From Chloroflexota bacterium (GTDB taxonomy: Bacteria; Chloroflexota; Anaerolineae; Aggregatilineales; Phototrophicaceae): a DNA stretch of 64,000 bases. The translations under genes and the position numbers were made by a program. The stretch covers positions 1 to 64,000 of the forward strand of contig JAIUNI010000002.1 in the NCBI GenBank assembly GCA_020161935.1, written 5' to 3'. The notes beneath the pieces are model-generated. The model was not told where the DNA came from. It searched no databases and saw only the letters and a list, made by a program, of their open reading frames with translations. Positions 1 to 8,829 of the stretch are shown here, piece by piece; position 1 is the stretch's first letter; every line of letters begins with the position of its first letter.

Positions 1-28
1 GTGGTGGATGATTATTTTAAGCCCTCAC

Positions 29-85
29 CCTACGATGGTACGTTCGCAGGCTCACTCCACCATCAGCCCTCTCCCTCAGGGCGAG
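29..85. repeat. Dispersed hairpin repeat (family 1)
   Basis: A GATGGT/ACCATC inverted pair encloses ACGTTCGCAGGCTCACTCC, flanked by pyrimidine-rich CCCTCACCC and CCCTCTCCC. A close relative with the same interior but a different stem (ATCGGC/GCCGAT) sits near 3568-3600. The constant loop with changed but still complementary stems suggests a mobile or structured repeat. The open frame running through positions 1-426 is a chance reading of this repeat and of the antisense of the next gene. Confidence 0.55.
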
Positions 86-273
86 GGACTTTAAAGACTT
101 TTATGGTTCATTTTGCGATGAAATCGACACAAAATGAATTTCCACCGTTTAGTGCAGTCCTACCATTGAACATTATCAAATACATTTTAGAACATTTGTA
201 TTACGGAGTCAAGGGGTTTTGGTTAGAGTTTACAAACTTTAGTGTCCGTTTTGTGAGGGAGAAAATCGCCAAT

Positions 274-1944
274 TTATGGGATAGGTTCATTTTGGGTTTG
301 TTTGACGAGCGCACGGAACCACGGGCGGGCAGTAAGCGAGATTTCCTCGTCGGGGAGTTCGGGTTCCACGCCGCTGAGGATGTCGGTCATGCGGGAAATC
401 CAGCGGAGAAAATATTCGTCTCCTAAATTTCTCGATATTGCCCCAATCACACTTGATCGAATAAGAAATACCTCAATATACATGATCCAATTACTCGAAC
501 TGACATCGTGCCGTAACGCATAAGCCGCTTCAAAACGAATTGGTGTATGCGAGAATGTTTGTATTTCATCCCAAGCGGATAAAAATTCTGTCTGCCTCCA
601 AATATCACCTGCATCGCGCAAAAGCTGCCATAATCGACTTGAAGCGTAATGATCAATGTGGGTCAAAGTCGACAAGAAGTAAACTTCTGCAGCAACTTTT
701 GGAATATCCGCTTCAGAGTGTGCAATTAGGTTTTCTCTAGATGAAAACATTTCTCCATCTGGTAACGTTTCATTGGACGCAATATATTCGGCACGGCGTT
801 TTTCCAAGTCTTGCCAAATGGGAGATGCTTGAATATCGCTATCCGAAATCGATGGAGGAACACGCCCTGTCTTTTCAAAAGTCACTTTTTTAGCTTCATA
901 TTCCTCAATGATAGCGGGACATTTCACAAAGAGTGCCGCTTTTAGTTCTGCCCAGCTTTCCAAGACATGAACTATATGCATACTGTCTCTATATTCATCC
1001 TCTTTGGGGAGCACGTTGATTCCGCTGATTAAACATAAATAGAGGAGTTCATCCCAACGATTTTTAAGCCAAAGCTGAACCGTTTCATCACCATACTGAT
1101 GAAGTAAAGCTGCGGTTTCCAAGTCAAGTAATAATTTGCCATCGTCGTACAAACCCAACAAGTAAGTTGCAGGAAAATCAGGCTTGAACATTAACAGCTG
1201 AAGATAGACGTAGCGCTGCACATCAACAGAATTGTTTTCCATATACTTTAGCAGCCTGTTCACGTCAATATTATTGAGTGCTTCTCTGAGTTCGGGCCAT
1301 GCATCCAGATCATGATTTACCGACTGTAAATGCAGATCTCGATTCCAATATTGTTCTCTTCCATAGCCTAAAGCCTTGTTAAGCCACAGAAAAACAATGT
1401 CATTCATGTGATTATGCAACCAACTTTGTATCCTTTCTCCGCCCTTTTTATGCAAGAAAAAAGCGCTGTATCTACTCAAGATGTCTTCATTTTGCGTGAG
1501 AATATTTAGAATTGGTTCCGTAACAACGTCGGGGAAAAATTCTAGAAGATTCATGTAAATATCAAGTTGTTGAGACGGCGTTTTGCTTTCAATATTGTCT
1601 ATCATCCAAGTTAGGTTATTTGGATGGTGCTTCAGTAGACGAAACACAAGGGGATAAAAATTATAGGTACCAAAAACCTCACTCGTCATTATTGACTCAA
1701 ATTCGCTAAGGTCAAAATTACCGGGCGTGGCACAAATCGCACGATAAATTTCAGTTCGCATACGATTACCGTATTTGGGGTCGAGGAACATGGCTTTGAG
1801 TTCGGGGATGATGGCGGGAGAGCGAACGGCCTTTAGCAGTTTGACGGCGCGTTCGGCGATTTGTGGCGGGGCGTGGTACACCAACTGCAATAGGTCGCGG
1901 GCGGCGGTATCGCGGTCAATCCATTTAAATTGTTGAGTTGTCAC
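274..1944 (-). CDS. Hypothetical HEAT-repeat-like protein
   Basis: I do not recognise a named family. The 556-residue product has no signal peptide or membrane segment. Residues about 10-75 contain helical pairs typical of HEAT/armadillo arrays, for example a segment with 'AERAVKLLKAVRSPAIIPELKAM'-like spacing, followed by a long Leu/Trp/Tyr-rich helical body. The frame opens at a GTG (1942-1944) and I see no strong ribosome-binding site. It is transcribed leftwards with no operon partner in view, and the spacer upstream is filled with repeats. A protein-protein interaction scaffold is a reasonable guess from the fold pattern, but no catalytic motif is visible. Confidence 0.7.
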   Translation of the reverse strand: MTTQQFKWIDRDTAARDLLQLVYHAPPQIAERAVKLLKAVRSPAIIPELKAMFLDPKYGNRMRTEIYRAICATPGNFDLSEFESIMTSEVFGTYNFYPLVFRLLKHHPNNLTWMIDNIESKTPSQQLDIYMNLLEFFPDVVTEPILNILTQNEDILSRYSAFFLHKKGGERIQSWLHNHMNDIVFLWLNKALGYGREQYWNRDLHLQSVNHDLDAWPELREALNNIDVNRLLKYMENNSVDVQRYVYLQLLMFKPDFPATYLLGLYDDGKLLLDLETAALLHQYGDETVQLWLKNRWDELLYLCLISGINVLPKEDEYRDSMHIVHVLESWAELKAALFVKCPAIIEEYEAKKVTFEKTGRVPPSISDSDIQASPIWQDLEKRRAEYIASNETLPDGEMFSSRENLIAHSEADIPKVAAEVYFLSTLTHIDHYASSRLWQLLRDAGDIWRQTEFLSAWDEIQTFSHTPIRFEAAYALRHDVSSSNWIMYIEVFLIRSSVIGAISRNLGDEYFLRWISRMTDILSGVEPELPDEEISLTARPWFRALVKQTQNEPIP

Positions 1945-2082
1945 ATGGGACGCACACTGAGCAGTGCGATGGCTCTAAAACTTGAGGATATGGGGAGTAT
2001 ACACCCAAATTAGGATTTTATGCCCTTACAAGTAGATAACAGGTGCGGTCGGTGGCGCGGACGAGAAGTATCTCGTCCCATA

Positions 2083-2300
2083 CGCAGCAAGTTAAGGATT
2101 TTGAGGGTTGGCATTTGCCAGCGGATAACCCCACAAGGGGACTATAGACCCGCTGGCAAGGCGAATAAACCCCCATGAACGGGGATAATCGGAAAAGAAT
2201 GCGTCCGAAGTGGAAGAAAATGTTTGTGGGCAGGAAGCAACGGACAGCCTGCCTGCTGTCCCTACAAACGTGGTGGTATTTCAAGAGACCATTCCCTACA
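2083..2300. repeat. Dispersed structured repeat, copy 1 (family 2)
   Basis: This fills the spacer 1945-2413. In order it contains GCAGCAAGTTAAG, a perfect 10-bp stem (TTGCCAGCGG/CCGCTGGCAA), an inner CCCC-ACAA-GGGG hairpin, and after about 80 bases a GGACAGC/GCTGTCC hairpin followed by CCTACAAACGTGG. The same ordered modules recur at 12110-12330 with changed but still complementary stems. No gene is supported in this spacer. Confidence 0.7.
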
Positions 2301-2413
2301 AGGATACTTTGGGGTTATACCAATTTGTGGGGTGATGGAGCAGGTTTGAGTGGAAGCCGATTGTATTCAGCGGGCGATGGGTATAATCGGCAGGGTATGA
2401 AGGAGAGGGATAT

Positions 2414-3547
2414 ATGACGGTTTCATTGTGGCAGGTGAACGGGTCTCAGCCGATACGCGAGGTGGATTTTTTGGTGGTGGGCGCGGGGATTGTGGGCTGC
2501 GCGGCGGCGTACTTCGCAGGACAAGCGGGGCGGCAGGTAGTGATTACCGAGATGCGTGACATTGCGCTGGGGGCGAGCAGCCGGAACGCGGGGATGATCG
2601 TAGTGGGGGTGGACAGCAGTTATCCGCTGCCGGTGTTCCGCGAGATGTGGGCGCTTTCGCAGCGGACGCAGGATTATCTACTGGGGTTTGCCGAACGCAA
2701 CGGGGTTGCGGTGAACCGCAGCGGGTCGGTAGCGCTGGCGGAAACCCCAGCCGAGGCGAAGGCGTTGCAAGCGCAGGCAAAGATGTTCGAAGCAGAGGGC
2801 ATTGCGTGCGAGTACACGGACAGCGATCCATTCGGGCGGGGGTGGTGCGGGGCGCTGCGGCGACCGGATGACGCGGTGGTGCAACCGTATGAACTGGTGC
2901 AGGCGGTGTTCAAGGAAAGCGGCGCGGAACTGGTGGCGAATAACGAGCTGTACCATATCGTGCAAGATGATGCCGAGGTGGTGACGGTGTACACGCGGCA
3001 GTACACATTTAAGGCGCGGCAGGTGCTGTTGTGTACGAATGCGTACTCAGTTCACATCGACCCGTATTTTGTGGGCAAGGTGACACCAACGCGGGGACAA
3101 TGCCTCGCGACCGCACCGCTGCCCCATACGCCGCTGCTGGGCAACGCGGCGTGCCACAGCGACCACGGGTATTTTTATTTTCGTGATACGTTTGACGGGC
3201 GTTTGCTGATTGGCGGGGGGCGCAAGACAAACAAGCTGTTGGAGGGCAGCACGACCGACGACCGGACGACCGAGCCGGTACAACGGACGTTGGAGGCATA
3301 TCTGTGGAAGCATTTCCCGGATGTGGACGCACCGATTGAGCGGCGGTGGGCGGGGATTATGGGATTCAGCGTGGATGGGTTACCGCTGGTGGGCAGGCTG
3401 CCGGATAAGCCTCGGGTGGGGTTCGCGGTGGGGTTCACCGGACACGGGTTGGCGCTGGGCGTGGGGACGGCGGAACGGGCGGTAGACATGCTGCTGACAG
3501 GAGCCAGTGTCGGGGCGGTGGATGCGGGGCGGATTAACCGCAATTGA
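2414..3547 (+). CDS. FAD-dependent oxidoreductase, DAO family
   Basis: The 377-residue flavoprotein belongs to the glycine/D-amino-acid oxidase (DAO) superfamily, whose members oxidise secondary or primary amines with FAD as cofactor. The dinucleotide-binding signature GAGIVGCAAA is at about residues 23-32, with an acidic residue ending the second strand (ITEMRD). The ASSRNAGMI segment near residues 55-63 is the usual DAO motif near the flavin, and the C-terminal GFTGHGLALG segment is the conserved FAD-binding end. The start ATG is preceded by a good AGGAGAGG. The gene appears monocistronic. The substrate cannot be read from sequence; the glycine oxidase, sarcosine oxidase and PuuB-like branches all remain possible. 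Confidence 0.85.
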   Translation: MTVSLWQVNGSQPIREVDFLVVGAGIVGCAAAYFAGQAGRQVVITEMRDIALGASSRNAGMIVVGVDSSYPLPVFREMWALSQRTQDYLLGFAERNGVAVNRSGSVALAETPAEAKALQAQAKMFEAEGIACEYTDSDPFGRGWCGALRRPDDAVVQPYELVQAVFKESGAELVANNELYHIVQDDAEVVTVYTRQYTFKARQVLLCTNAYSVHIDPYFVGKVTPTRGQCLATAPLPHTPLLGNAACHSDHGYFYFRDTFDGRLLIGGGRKTNKLLEGSTTDDRTTEPVQRTLEAYLWKHFPDVDAPIERRWAGIMGFSVDGLPLVGRLPDKPRVGFAVGFTGHGLALGVGTAERAVDMLLTGASVGAVDAGRINRN

Positions 3548-3889
3548 CCCACCCCTAACCCCCATCGGCACGTTCGCAAGCTCACTCCGCCGATAGCCGG
3601 AGTAACAGGGAGGGGAATAAGGCAGAACGGTTTGAGACCATTCCCTACAAAAGATCGTGTTTATGGTAGGGTGGTCGAGGGACGAAGTACGCACCAGCAT
3701 AAGAAAACTTGTGGGTGTTTTGTGCGACAGACAGCCTGTCTGCTGTCCCTACGAACGTGGTGATGTGGGCGGGTTGGTAACACGGAGGCAGCACGCTGCT
3801 TCCCTACAAACATAGTGGTGAGCGTGGTGGGAATCATTTAATACGGATGGTCTGAGACTATTCTCTACGAAAAAGCGATTGGCGGGAAA
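3548..3889. repeat. Intergenic cluster of hairpin repeats
   Basis: This spacer holds no gene. It contains a family-1 hairpin (about 3568-3600, stem ATCGGC/GCCGAT), a GACAGCCTGTCTGCTGTC hairpin followed by CCTACGAACGTGG (3730-3763), a GGCAGCACGCTGC hairpin followed by TTCCCTACAAAC (3786-3812), and degenerate 'GAGAC(C/T)ATTC(C/T)CTAC' pieces at 3630-3650 and 3850-3870. The shared tail after different hairpins points to a REP-like family. Confidence 0.6.
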
Positions 3890-4660
3890 ATGAGTAATTC
3901 GGTAGCAGATTTTTACGATCAGTTGGCGGATGATTACCATTTGATTTTTGGGGACTGGCAGCAGTCGGTGCGGCGGCAGGGAGCGCTGCTCGATGGGATT
4001 ATTCGGCGGGAAATAGGTGCGCCACCGTTAAGTGTGCTGGACTGCACCTGCGGCATTGGGACACAGGCGATTGGATTGGCGCTGCATGGCTACACAGTTC
4101 ACGCGACAGATCTGAGCGCGGCGGCGGTTAAGCGGGCGGCACGAGAGGCTGATGGGTTCGGCGTGAGCATCCGTACGGGCGTGGCGGATGTACGGAAGCT
4201 AGAGACGCAGGTTGAGGGGACGTTCGATGTGGTCATCAGCATGGATAACTCGCTGCCACATCTGCTGACGGATGATGATCTGGCACAAGCCGCACGAGGC
4301 ATTGCCACGAAAACGCGACCGGATGGCCGCTTGATTGTCGGGATGCGGGATTACGACCAAGCGCTGGTGGATAAGCCGCGCTCGACACCGCCGCAACTGG
4401 TCGAGGATGCCAATGGGAAACACGTGACGTTCCAAGTGTGGGAGTGGCAGGGTGATGAGCCTTTTTACACAGTGAACCATTTTATCTTGAAAGAACGCGA
4501 TGGTCAGTGGCAGACGGCCCACCGGACGACCGTCTACCGCGCCCTACGGCGGGCGGAGTTGGACGCGGCGCTGACGGAAGCGGGGTTTCGGGATTTGCAG
4601 TGGTGGATGCCAGCGGAAAGTGGGGCGTACCAGCCGATTTTGGCGGCGCGGCGGGGGTAA
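3890..4660 (+). CDS. Class I SAM-dependent methyltransferase
   Basis: The 256-residue cytosolic protein has a Rossmann-type methyltransferase fold. Motif I (LDCTCGIGTQAIGLA) is at about residues 49-63, the acidic residue ending strand 2 is in HATDLS near residue 71, and ISMDNSLPH near residue 118 is motif IV. The N-terminus (FYDQLADDYHLIF) and overall layout resemble the glycine/sarcosine N-methyltransferase-like branch, but the acceptor cannot be assigned. It starts at ATG 3890 behind GGCGGG and stands alone between repeat-filled spacers. Confidence 0.85.
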   Translation: MSNSVADFYDQLADDYHLIFGDWQQSVRRQGALLDGIIRREIGAPPLSVLDCTCGIGTQAIGLALHGYTVHATDLSAAAVKRAAREADGFGVSIRTGVADVRKLETQVEGTFDVVISMDNSLPHLLTDDDLAQAARGIATKTRPDGRLIVGMRDYDQALVDKPRSTPPQLVEDANGKHVTFQVWEWQGDEPFYTVNHFILKERDGQWQTAHRTTVYRALRRAELDAALTEAGFRDLQWWMPAESGAYQPILAARRG

Positions 4661-4820
4661 AACCCGAAGCAAACCTATCGTTCATCAAACCATTGCCAAG
4701 AGGTGATTGATGAACGCAAAAATGTCACCTGTGAACCTGTGTAGTCGTTCTGTGATAAAACACGGCAACTGGCCCAACTTTCATCATTCACGAAAGTGAG
4801 CCACTACCGCGTGTTCAGAA

Positions 4821-5294
4821 TTAATTATTACTCGGAAGCGGCGGCACGTAAGAAGTGCTGATACAGCCCTCAGAGCTATCTGGTTTATAAAAGAGGCGAA
4901 AGTAAACGAAATGCACTCCGTTTTCGGCAACCAGATTTGAAGCATTGTCCTCACTGAGATACCACTGGGAATCCAACGGATCGTGAAAATCGAGGCGCGT
5001 CCAGCAATCGGCACCGGTGGGCTGCCACGATACGGCAATATCGGTTTTTTGCCGCAATCCTAATTGATTGACGACCGCATCCACATCAGCTTGAGTGAGA
5101 CTGAGTAAACAATACGCTTCCGGCCCAACGTTGACACCGTTACCCAACATCGAACATTTAAGGTCGGTTGTTGACACGCCATATTGGCCGAGAAACTGGT
5201 TCATATCAGACTTAAAGCCGACGTTCGAATGCCCAGCAGGCGCACATGCCGAAGCCAGCAAAATGATTAACAAAAACAAAGCAATCCGGTTCAT
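4821..5294 (-). CDS. Small secreted lipoprotein, hypothetical
   Basis: I chose the ATG at 5294 because it follows GAGGGG and yields a clean lipoprotein signal: MNRIALF, a hydrophobic core, then the lipobox LASAC at about residues 13-17. The frame is open further upstream, but that extension is not signal-like. The mature part (about 140 residues) carries several cysteines (KCSM, YCLL, DCWT, GCIS) that could form disulfides. I do not recognise the family. It probably sits on the outer face of the cytoplasmic membrane. Confidence 0.7.
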   Translation of the reverse strand: MNRIALFLLIILLASACAPAGHSNVGFKSDMNQFLGQYGVSTTDLKCSMLGNGVNVGPEAYCLLSLTQADVDAVVNQLGLRQKTDIAVSWQPTGADCWTRLDFHDPLDSQWYLSEDNASNLVAENGVHFVYFRLFYKPDSSEGCISTSYVPPLPSNN

Positions 5295-5501
5295 CGCACC
5301 CCTCGATTTAATACTTCGTTCATTATATCTAAGGATAATTGAAACTAACATTAAGGAGTATGAAGCTCGTGTAGTTTCAAGCGTGTGGAACGAAAACGTG
5401 ACATTTTTCACAACAAAATGATGACACTACAGCAAGATTGAACATTTTAGCGAGGCGACCGTTAATACGAACATAACGCCTCACAAGAAAGGTCATTCAT
5501 T

Positions 5502-6821
5502 ATGGAAATGTCCGACTCGGCTCAAGCTCAAGCCCCTAAGCTAACTGCCCCACCGCCATCGCTGCTCAGTGTGCTGCGGGTACGCGACTTCCGGCTGGTG
5601 TGGACAGGGGAAAGCATTTCGCTGCTGGGCGACCAGTTTTATATGGTGGCGCTGCCGTGGCTGACGCTGCAACTGACTGGCTCCGGCCTCGCGCTGGGGG
5701 CGGTGGCAGCGACGGCGGGTATTCCGCGAGCGATCTTCATGCTGCTGGGCGGGGCGCTGACTGACCGCTTTTCGCCGCGCAGTGTGATGTTTGTGTCGAA
5801 CACGATGCGGGTGGTACTCGCGGGGCTGGTCGCCATTCTGGTGCTGACGCATACGATCCAGTTATGGATGCTATTCGTGGCGGCACTGCTGTTCGGGCTG
5901 GTGGATGCGTTTTTCTTTCCAGCGAGCAGCGCGGTCGTGCCGATGATTGTTGATGCCGATCACATTCCATCGGGCAACGCGCTCATGCAAATTACGGCTC
6001 AACTTTCGGGTTTCGTGGGGCCAGCGCTGGCGGGAATCGTGATCGCCCAATTGACCGGCGTGAAAGATTTACAGGCACTGGAAGCGACGGGTGGCGCGGT
6101 AGACACGGCGGGGATTGGGGTGGCTATCGGGTTTGACGCGCTGACGTTTTTGATCGCGGCGGTGCTGCTGTGGCTGATGCGCGGTGGACGGACAGCGGCG
6201 GCACAAAGCGGGGAGCCGCAAAATGTGCTGGGGGCAATCGGCGAAGGGCTGCGACTGGTGTGGCGTGATCCGATTCTGCGAACGATGGTTGTGCTTACGG
6301 CGGCGATCAACCTGTTCTTCACGGGGCCGATGGGTGTGGGCATTCCCGTGCTGGCGAACCGGCTGCCAGAAGGGGCGGCGGCCTTCGGTTACATTCTTTC
6401 GGCGTTTGGCGGTGGTGCGCTGGTGGGCGCAATCCTCGCGGGGACGCTGCCCCCACCCAAACGGCTGGGTATCGTGGTTATGTCGCTGATCGGGATCGCA
6501 GGGATCGGGCTGGGGTTGTTCGGCCTCGTCAATCATGTGCTGGTGGCGGTACTGGTGGCGGCGGGGATGGGGATGGCGATTGGGTTCACCAACGTGTCAA
6601 GCATTAGCTGGCTGCAAAAGCGCATCCCGCCGGAAAAGATGGGGCGGGTGATGAGCCTCGTCATGCTTGGGTCATTTGGTCTCGGACCGATCAGCAACTT
6701 TTTAGCGGGTTTGCTGGTCGATCATCACCTGATGCTGATGTTTAGCGGCGCGGGGTTGATGCTGCTGCTGGTGGCCTTATTTTCGCTGTCGAACCGCGCG
6801 GTGCGGGCGATGGAGAATTGA
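5502..6821 (+). CDS. MFS transporter (EntS/MFS_3-like exporter)
   Basis: The 439-residue protein has about 12 hydrophobic segments and opens with a short soluble tail followed by VLRVRDFRLVWTGESISLLGDQ, the N-terminal signature of the enterobactin-exporter-like MFS_3 group of drug and metabolite exporters. The MFS loop 2-3 motif appears as GGALTDRFSPR near residues 84-94. The segment SSISWLQKRIPPEKMGRVMS near residues 365-385 is the corresponding second-half loop. ATG 5502 follows AAGAAAGG. It is probably monocistronic, with a hairpin terminator about 105 bases downstream. The substrate is unknown. Confidence 0.85.
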   Translation: MEMSDSAQAQAPKLTAPPPSLLSVLRVRDFRLVWTGESISLLGDQFYMVALPWLTLQLTGSGLALGAVAATAGIPRAIFMLLGGALTDRFSPRSVMFVSNTMRVVLAGLVAILVLTHTIQLWMLFVAALLFGLVDAFFFPASSAVVPMIVDADHIPSGNALMQITAQLSGFVGPALAGIVIAQLTGVKDLQALEATGGAVDTAGIGVAIGFDALTFLIAAVLLWLMRGGRTAAAQSGEPQNVLGAIGEGLRLVWRDPILRTMVVLTAAINLFFTGPMGVGIPVLANRLPEGAAAFGYILSAFGGGALVGAILAGTLPPPKRLGIVVMSLIGIAGIGLGLFGLVNHVLVAVLVAAGMGMAIGFTNVSSISWLQKRIPPEKMGRVMSLVMLGSFGLGPISNFLAGLLVDHHLMLMFSGAGLMLLLVALFSLSNRAVRAMEN

Positions 6822-6926
6822 TGGGTGGTGGGGAGATAGACCCCCTCCCCTACGGGCGTGATGACGAAAGTGGTTGATAGCGCGGACAAGACACGCAATA
6901 AACCCTACGATAGGGCTACGTAAACC

Positions 6927-6954
6927 AATGGAGCGTTGAGTTCAGCGCTCCATT
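6927..6954 (+). terminator. Rho-independent terminator-like hairpin
   Basis: A perfect 9-bp stem AATGGAGCG/CGCTCCATT with a 10-base loop is followed by TTCAT. It lies between the MFS gene and the next plus-strand gene and probably ends the MFS transcript. The T tract is short, so efficiency is uncertain. Confidence 0.55.
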
Positions 6955-7004
6955 TTCATATACTGGGTTACAGGATAACGATTTGCCTTAAGAAAGGACA
7001 TTTC

Positions 7005-7829
7005 ATGAAACCCAGATTGGCTATCCTGTTCCTCGCCCTCACGGCACTGTTTACCCTACCCGTTCTCGCCCAAGACTCATCGGGCGGGCTTGCAACGATC
7101 AGCTACAACGGCATCACGTTTTCGTATGATCCGGCACTGGGGGCGGTGCTGCCACGCACGTATGAAGCTGTACCCGCAGCGGCGGACCAGATGATGGATA
7201 CTTATTGGCCGGCACACACAAGTTTTATCTTTATTCCCGCTCATGAGGGGGAAACACTGAGCAGCCCTGATTTCTATCCGCAGTTGACTATTTATAAGAC
7301 GGACGACATCAGCAATTACAACGATGATTTTTACACCTACCAACTGCAAACGTTGAGCGGCTTGCTCGAAGGTGGCGGTGCGGGGGATTTCAGCGATTAT
7401 GAAACGGTACCAAGTGATGACCGCAACGTGACACTGCCGCATTTACCGGCTATTCCGGCGGGACAAGTGCTGCGCGCACAGGCGGAATACCTGCCGATGA
7501 CGGATGGGAACGGTATTCGTTACTTGACGGCGTATGCGTTCGATGTGAGTCCGGTGACGGATGACCAGATTATTTACACCTATCAGGGTGCGACGCATCT
7601 GTTTTCCGGCAACGGAACCAGCTACTATGTGGCGCTTACGTATCCGGTTACGACGGGTGTGCTGCCGGGCGAAATTCCGTCGGACTTCGACTACAACGCC
7701 TTCTCGGATAACTATTATGACGAGATGAACGCGACGATTCAAACGATTAACAGTGCCGACCCGAACACGTTTAGCCCAAGTATTGCGGCGTTGGATGCGC
7801 TGGTGCAGAGTATTCAGTTCGAGGGGTAA
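7005..7829 (+). CDS. Secreted protein of unknown function
   Basis: The start ATG 7005 follows AAGAAAGGACATTTC and gives a typical Sec signal peptide: MKPR, a Leu/Ala-rich core, then VLAQDSS with cleavage expected after LAQ near residue 23. The mature domain (about 250 residues) is rich in Tyr, Asp and Pro, has no cysteines worth noting and no recognised catalytic motif. It resembles other small exported proteins of unknown function in this window only in composition. A bidirectional hairpin follows the stop codon. Confidence 0.75.
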   Translation: MKPRLAILFLALTALFTLPVLAQDSSGGLATISYNGITFSYDPALGAVLPRTYEAVPAAADQMMDTYWPAHTSFIFIPAHEGETLSSPDFYPQLTIYKTDDISNYNDDFYTYQLQTLSGLLEGGGAGDFSDYETVPSDDRNVTLPHLPAIPAGQVLRAQAEYLPMTDGNGIRYLTAYAFDVSPVTDDQIIYTYQGATHLFSGNGTSYYVALTYPVTTGVLPGEIPSDFDYNAFSDNYYDEMNATIQTINSADPNTFSPSIAALDALVQSIQFEG

Positions 7830-7843
7830 GAAAAGAATCTAAA

Positions 7844-7865
7844 AGGGCGCACGGTTGTGCGCCCT
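7844..7865. terminator. Bidirectional hairpin between convergent genes
   Basis: A 9-bp stem AGGGCGCAC/GTGCGCCCT with a GGTT loop is flanked by AAAA on the left and ends in CCCTACAAAT on the right. It overlaps the stop codon of the leftward gene. It can serve both convergent transcripts and also belongs to the CCCTACAAA-tailed hairpin repeats seen elsewhere. Confidence 0.6.
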
Positions 7866-8202
7866 ACAAATATTCAACGTGATTGAGCATGTCTTCAGGG
7901 GTGTAAACAGTACAAATCAACTCAAGCCCATTCACCCAATCTCCGATTGAATGAGTTCCTTGATTACCAAAAACAATTCCAGTATGGTCTACTCCCTGTG
8001 AGTCCATGATGAGATAATCTGTGTCTTGCGTACACAAAACATAACCCATGTCACGCGCACGCTATAGATGATTTTCGTCGCTATCGCCTCGCATCCCCAA
8101 GTCATGAGCCGTTACTACGTTCATTCCTCGACGACGAAGTTGAGCGGCAATTTTAGGTGAAAGATTTTCATCTAAATAAAGGCTTATGACGGCTGCCGAC
8201 AC
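7864..8202 (-). pseudogene. DUF5615 PIN-like toxin, broken by an in-frame TAG
   Basis: Read leftwards from a GTG at 8202, the frame encodes a DUF5615 (Mut7-C-like, PIN-like) protein. It begins with the typical YLDENLSPKIAAQLRRRG and ends ...HVEYL. Codon 47 (8062-8064) is TAG exactly where the intact paralogue at 56926-57261 has Lys (HLKRA versus HL*RA); the frame is otherwise open and in register. An ATG at 8049 just after the stop could restart a 61-residue fragment lacking the N-terminal acidic residues. Its start overlaps the end of the DUF433 gene, as in the intact pair. Disruption by point mutation is the simplest reading; a sequencing error or stop-codon readthrough would also explain it. 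Confidence 0.8.
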
Positions 8203-8470
8203 GTTTTTCTCTCATTTCATCTGCCAGTTCACGGCGTTGTTTGATGTCTTGATCGATTTCCGCTTTGTGGTCATAGTAGTAGGCTAAAGCAGCATGAACC
8301 TGCTGGAGCGGGATTTCAAAATAATCAGCAATACCATCAGCATCCAACAATTGGTAAATTTTTGCGGTGGCAATATCAGCAACCGTCAACGTCGTACCCA
8401 AAATATAGGGGCGACCATTTCTAACCTGTGGGTTCGTAGCAATTAGGTTGATACTCAGCACCGTGTCCAT
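8168..8470 (-). CDS. DUF433 antitoxin-like protein
   Basis: The 100-residue protein belongs to the DUF433 family, small winged-helix proteins that typically act as antitoxins for PIN-like partners. Recognisable parts are NPQVRNGRPYILGTTLTV (residues about 13-30), a helix-turn-helix stretch YFEIPLQQVHAALAYYYDHKAEID, and a basic tail EKRVGSRHKPLF. ATG 8470 follows AAGGATTT. It overlaps the start of the disrupted DUF5615 gene, implying coupled translation. It is a paralogue of the DUF433 gene at 57230-57532, with near-identical ALAYYYDHKAEID and KR(V/I)GSRH segments. With the toxin broken, this antitoxin may be a solitary survivor. Confidence 0.85.
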   Translation of the reverse strand: MDTVLSINLIATNPQVRNGRPYILGTTLTVADIATAKIYQLLDADGIADYFEIPLQQVHAALAYYYDHKAEIDQDIKQRRELADEMREKRVGSRHKPLFR

Positions 8471-8545
8471 CAGAAATCCTTAAGCATGTCACTATTCGTG
8501 ATGTGTCCACTCATTATAAACGGTTTTATAGGATGAGGGCAGCAT

Positions 8546-8752
8546 ATGGATGGTTCTTCGTTTTACGACGACAACGAAATTTTCAACACGTACATGCAGC
8601 GGCGGCAGCGAGCCGAAAGCCCGAATGACACGCTCGAAAAACCGGTAATGATGGCGTGGGTCGGCGATGTGCGGGGCAAGCGCATCCGCCAGCGCATCCC
8701 GCTATTTTTGATGATGTCGCTGCGGAAGGGGTTGATCAAACCCCCACCCTAA
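8546..8752 (+). pseudogene. N-terminal remnant of a class I methyltransferase
   Basis: The first 48 residues (FYDDNEIFNTYMQRRQR ... NDTLEKPVM ... VGDVRGKRI) match the N-terminus of a class I SAM methyltransferase up to the point where the glycine-rich motif I (usually LDLGCGDG) should start. The frame then departs into unrelated sequence and ends in repeat DNA. A ribosome-binding site (GAGGG) and ATG are still present, so a 68-residue peptide could be made, but it could not bind SAM. The call rests on recollection of the family's N-terminal pattern. Confidence 0.5.
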
Positions 8753-8829
8753 CCCTCCCCCACCCTCCCCCGCAAGCAATGGAGGGAATAAATACCCAGT
8801 CCAAGAGTTGGGAATTCCTAACTCATTAC

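Noticed and set aside
1..426. Open plus-strand frame of 141 codons at the left edge
   Set aside because: It reads through a hairpin repeat and then antisense to the 274-1944 gene; no ribosome-binding site or protein-like composition.
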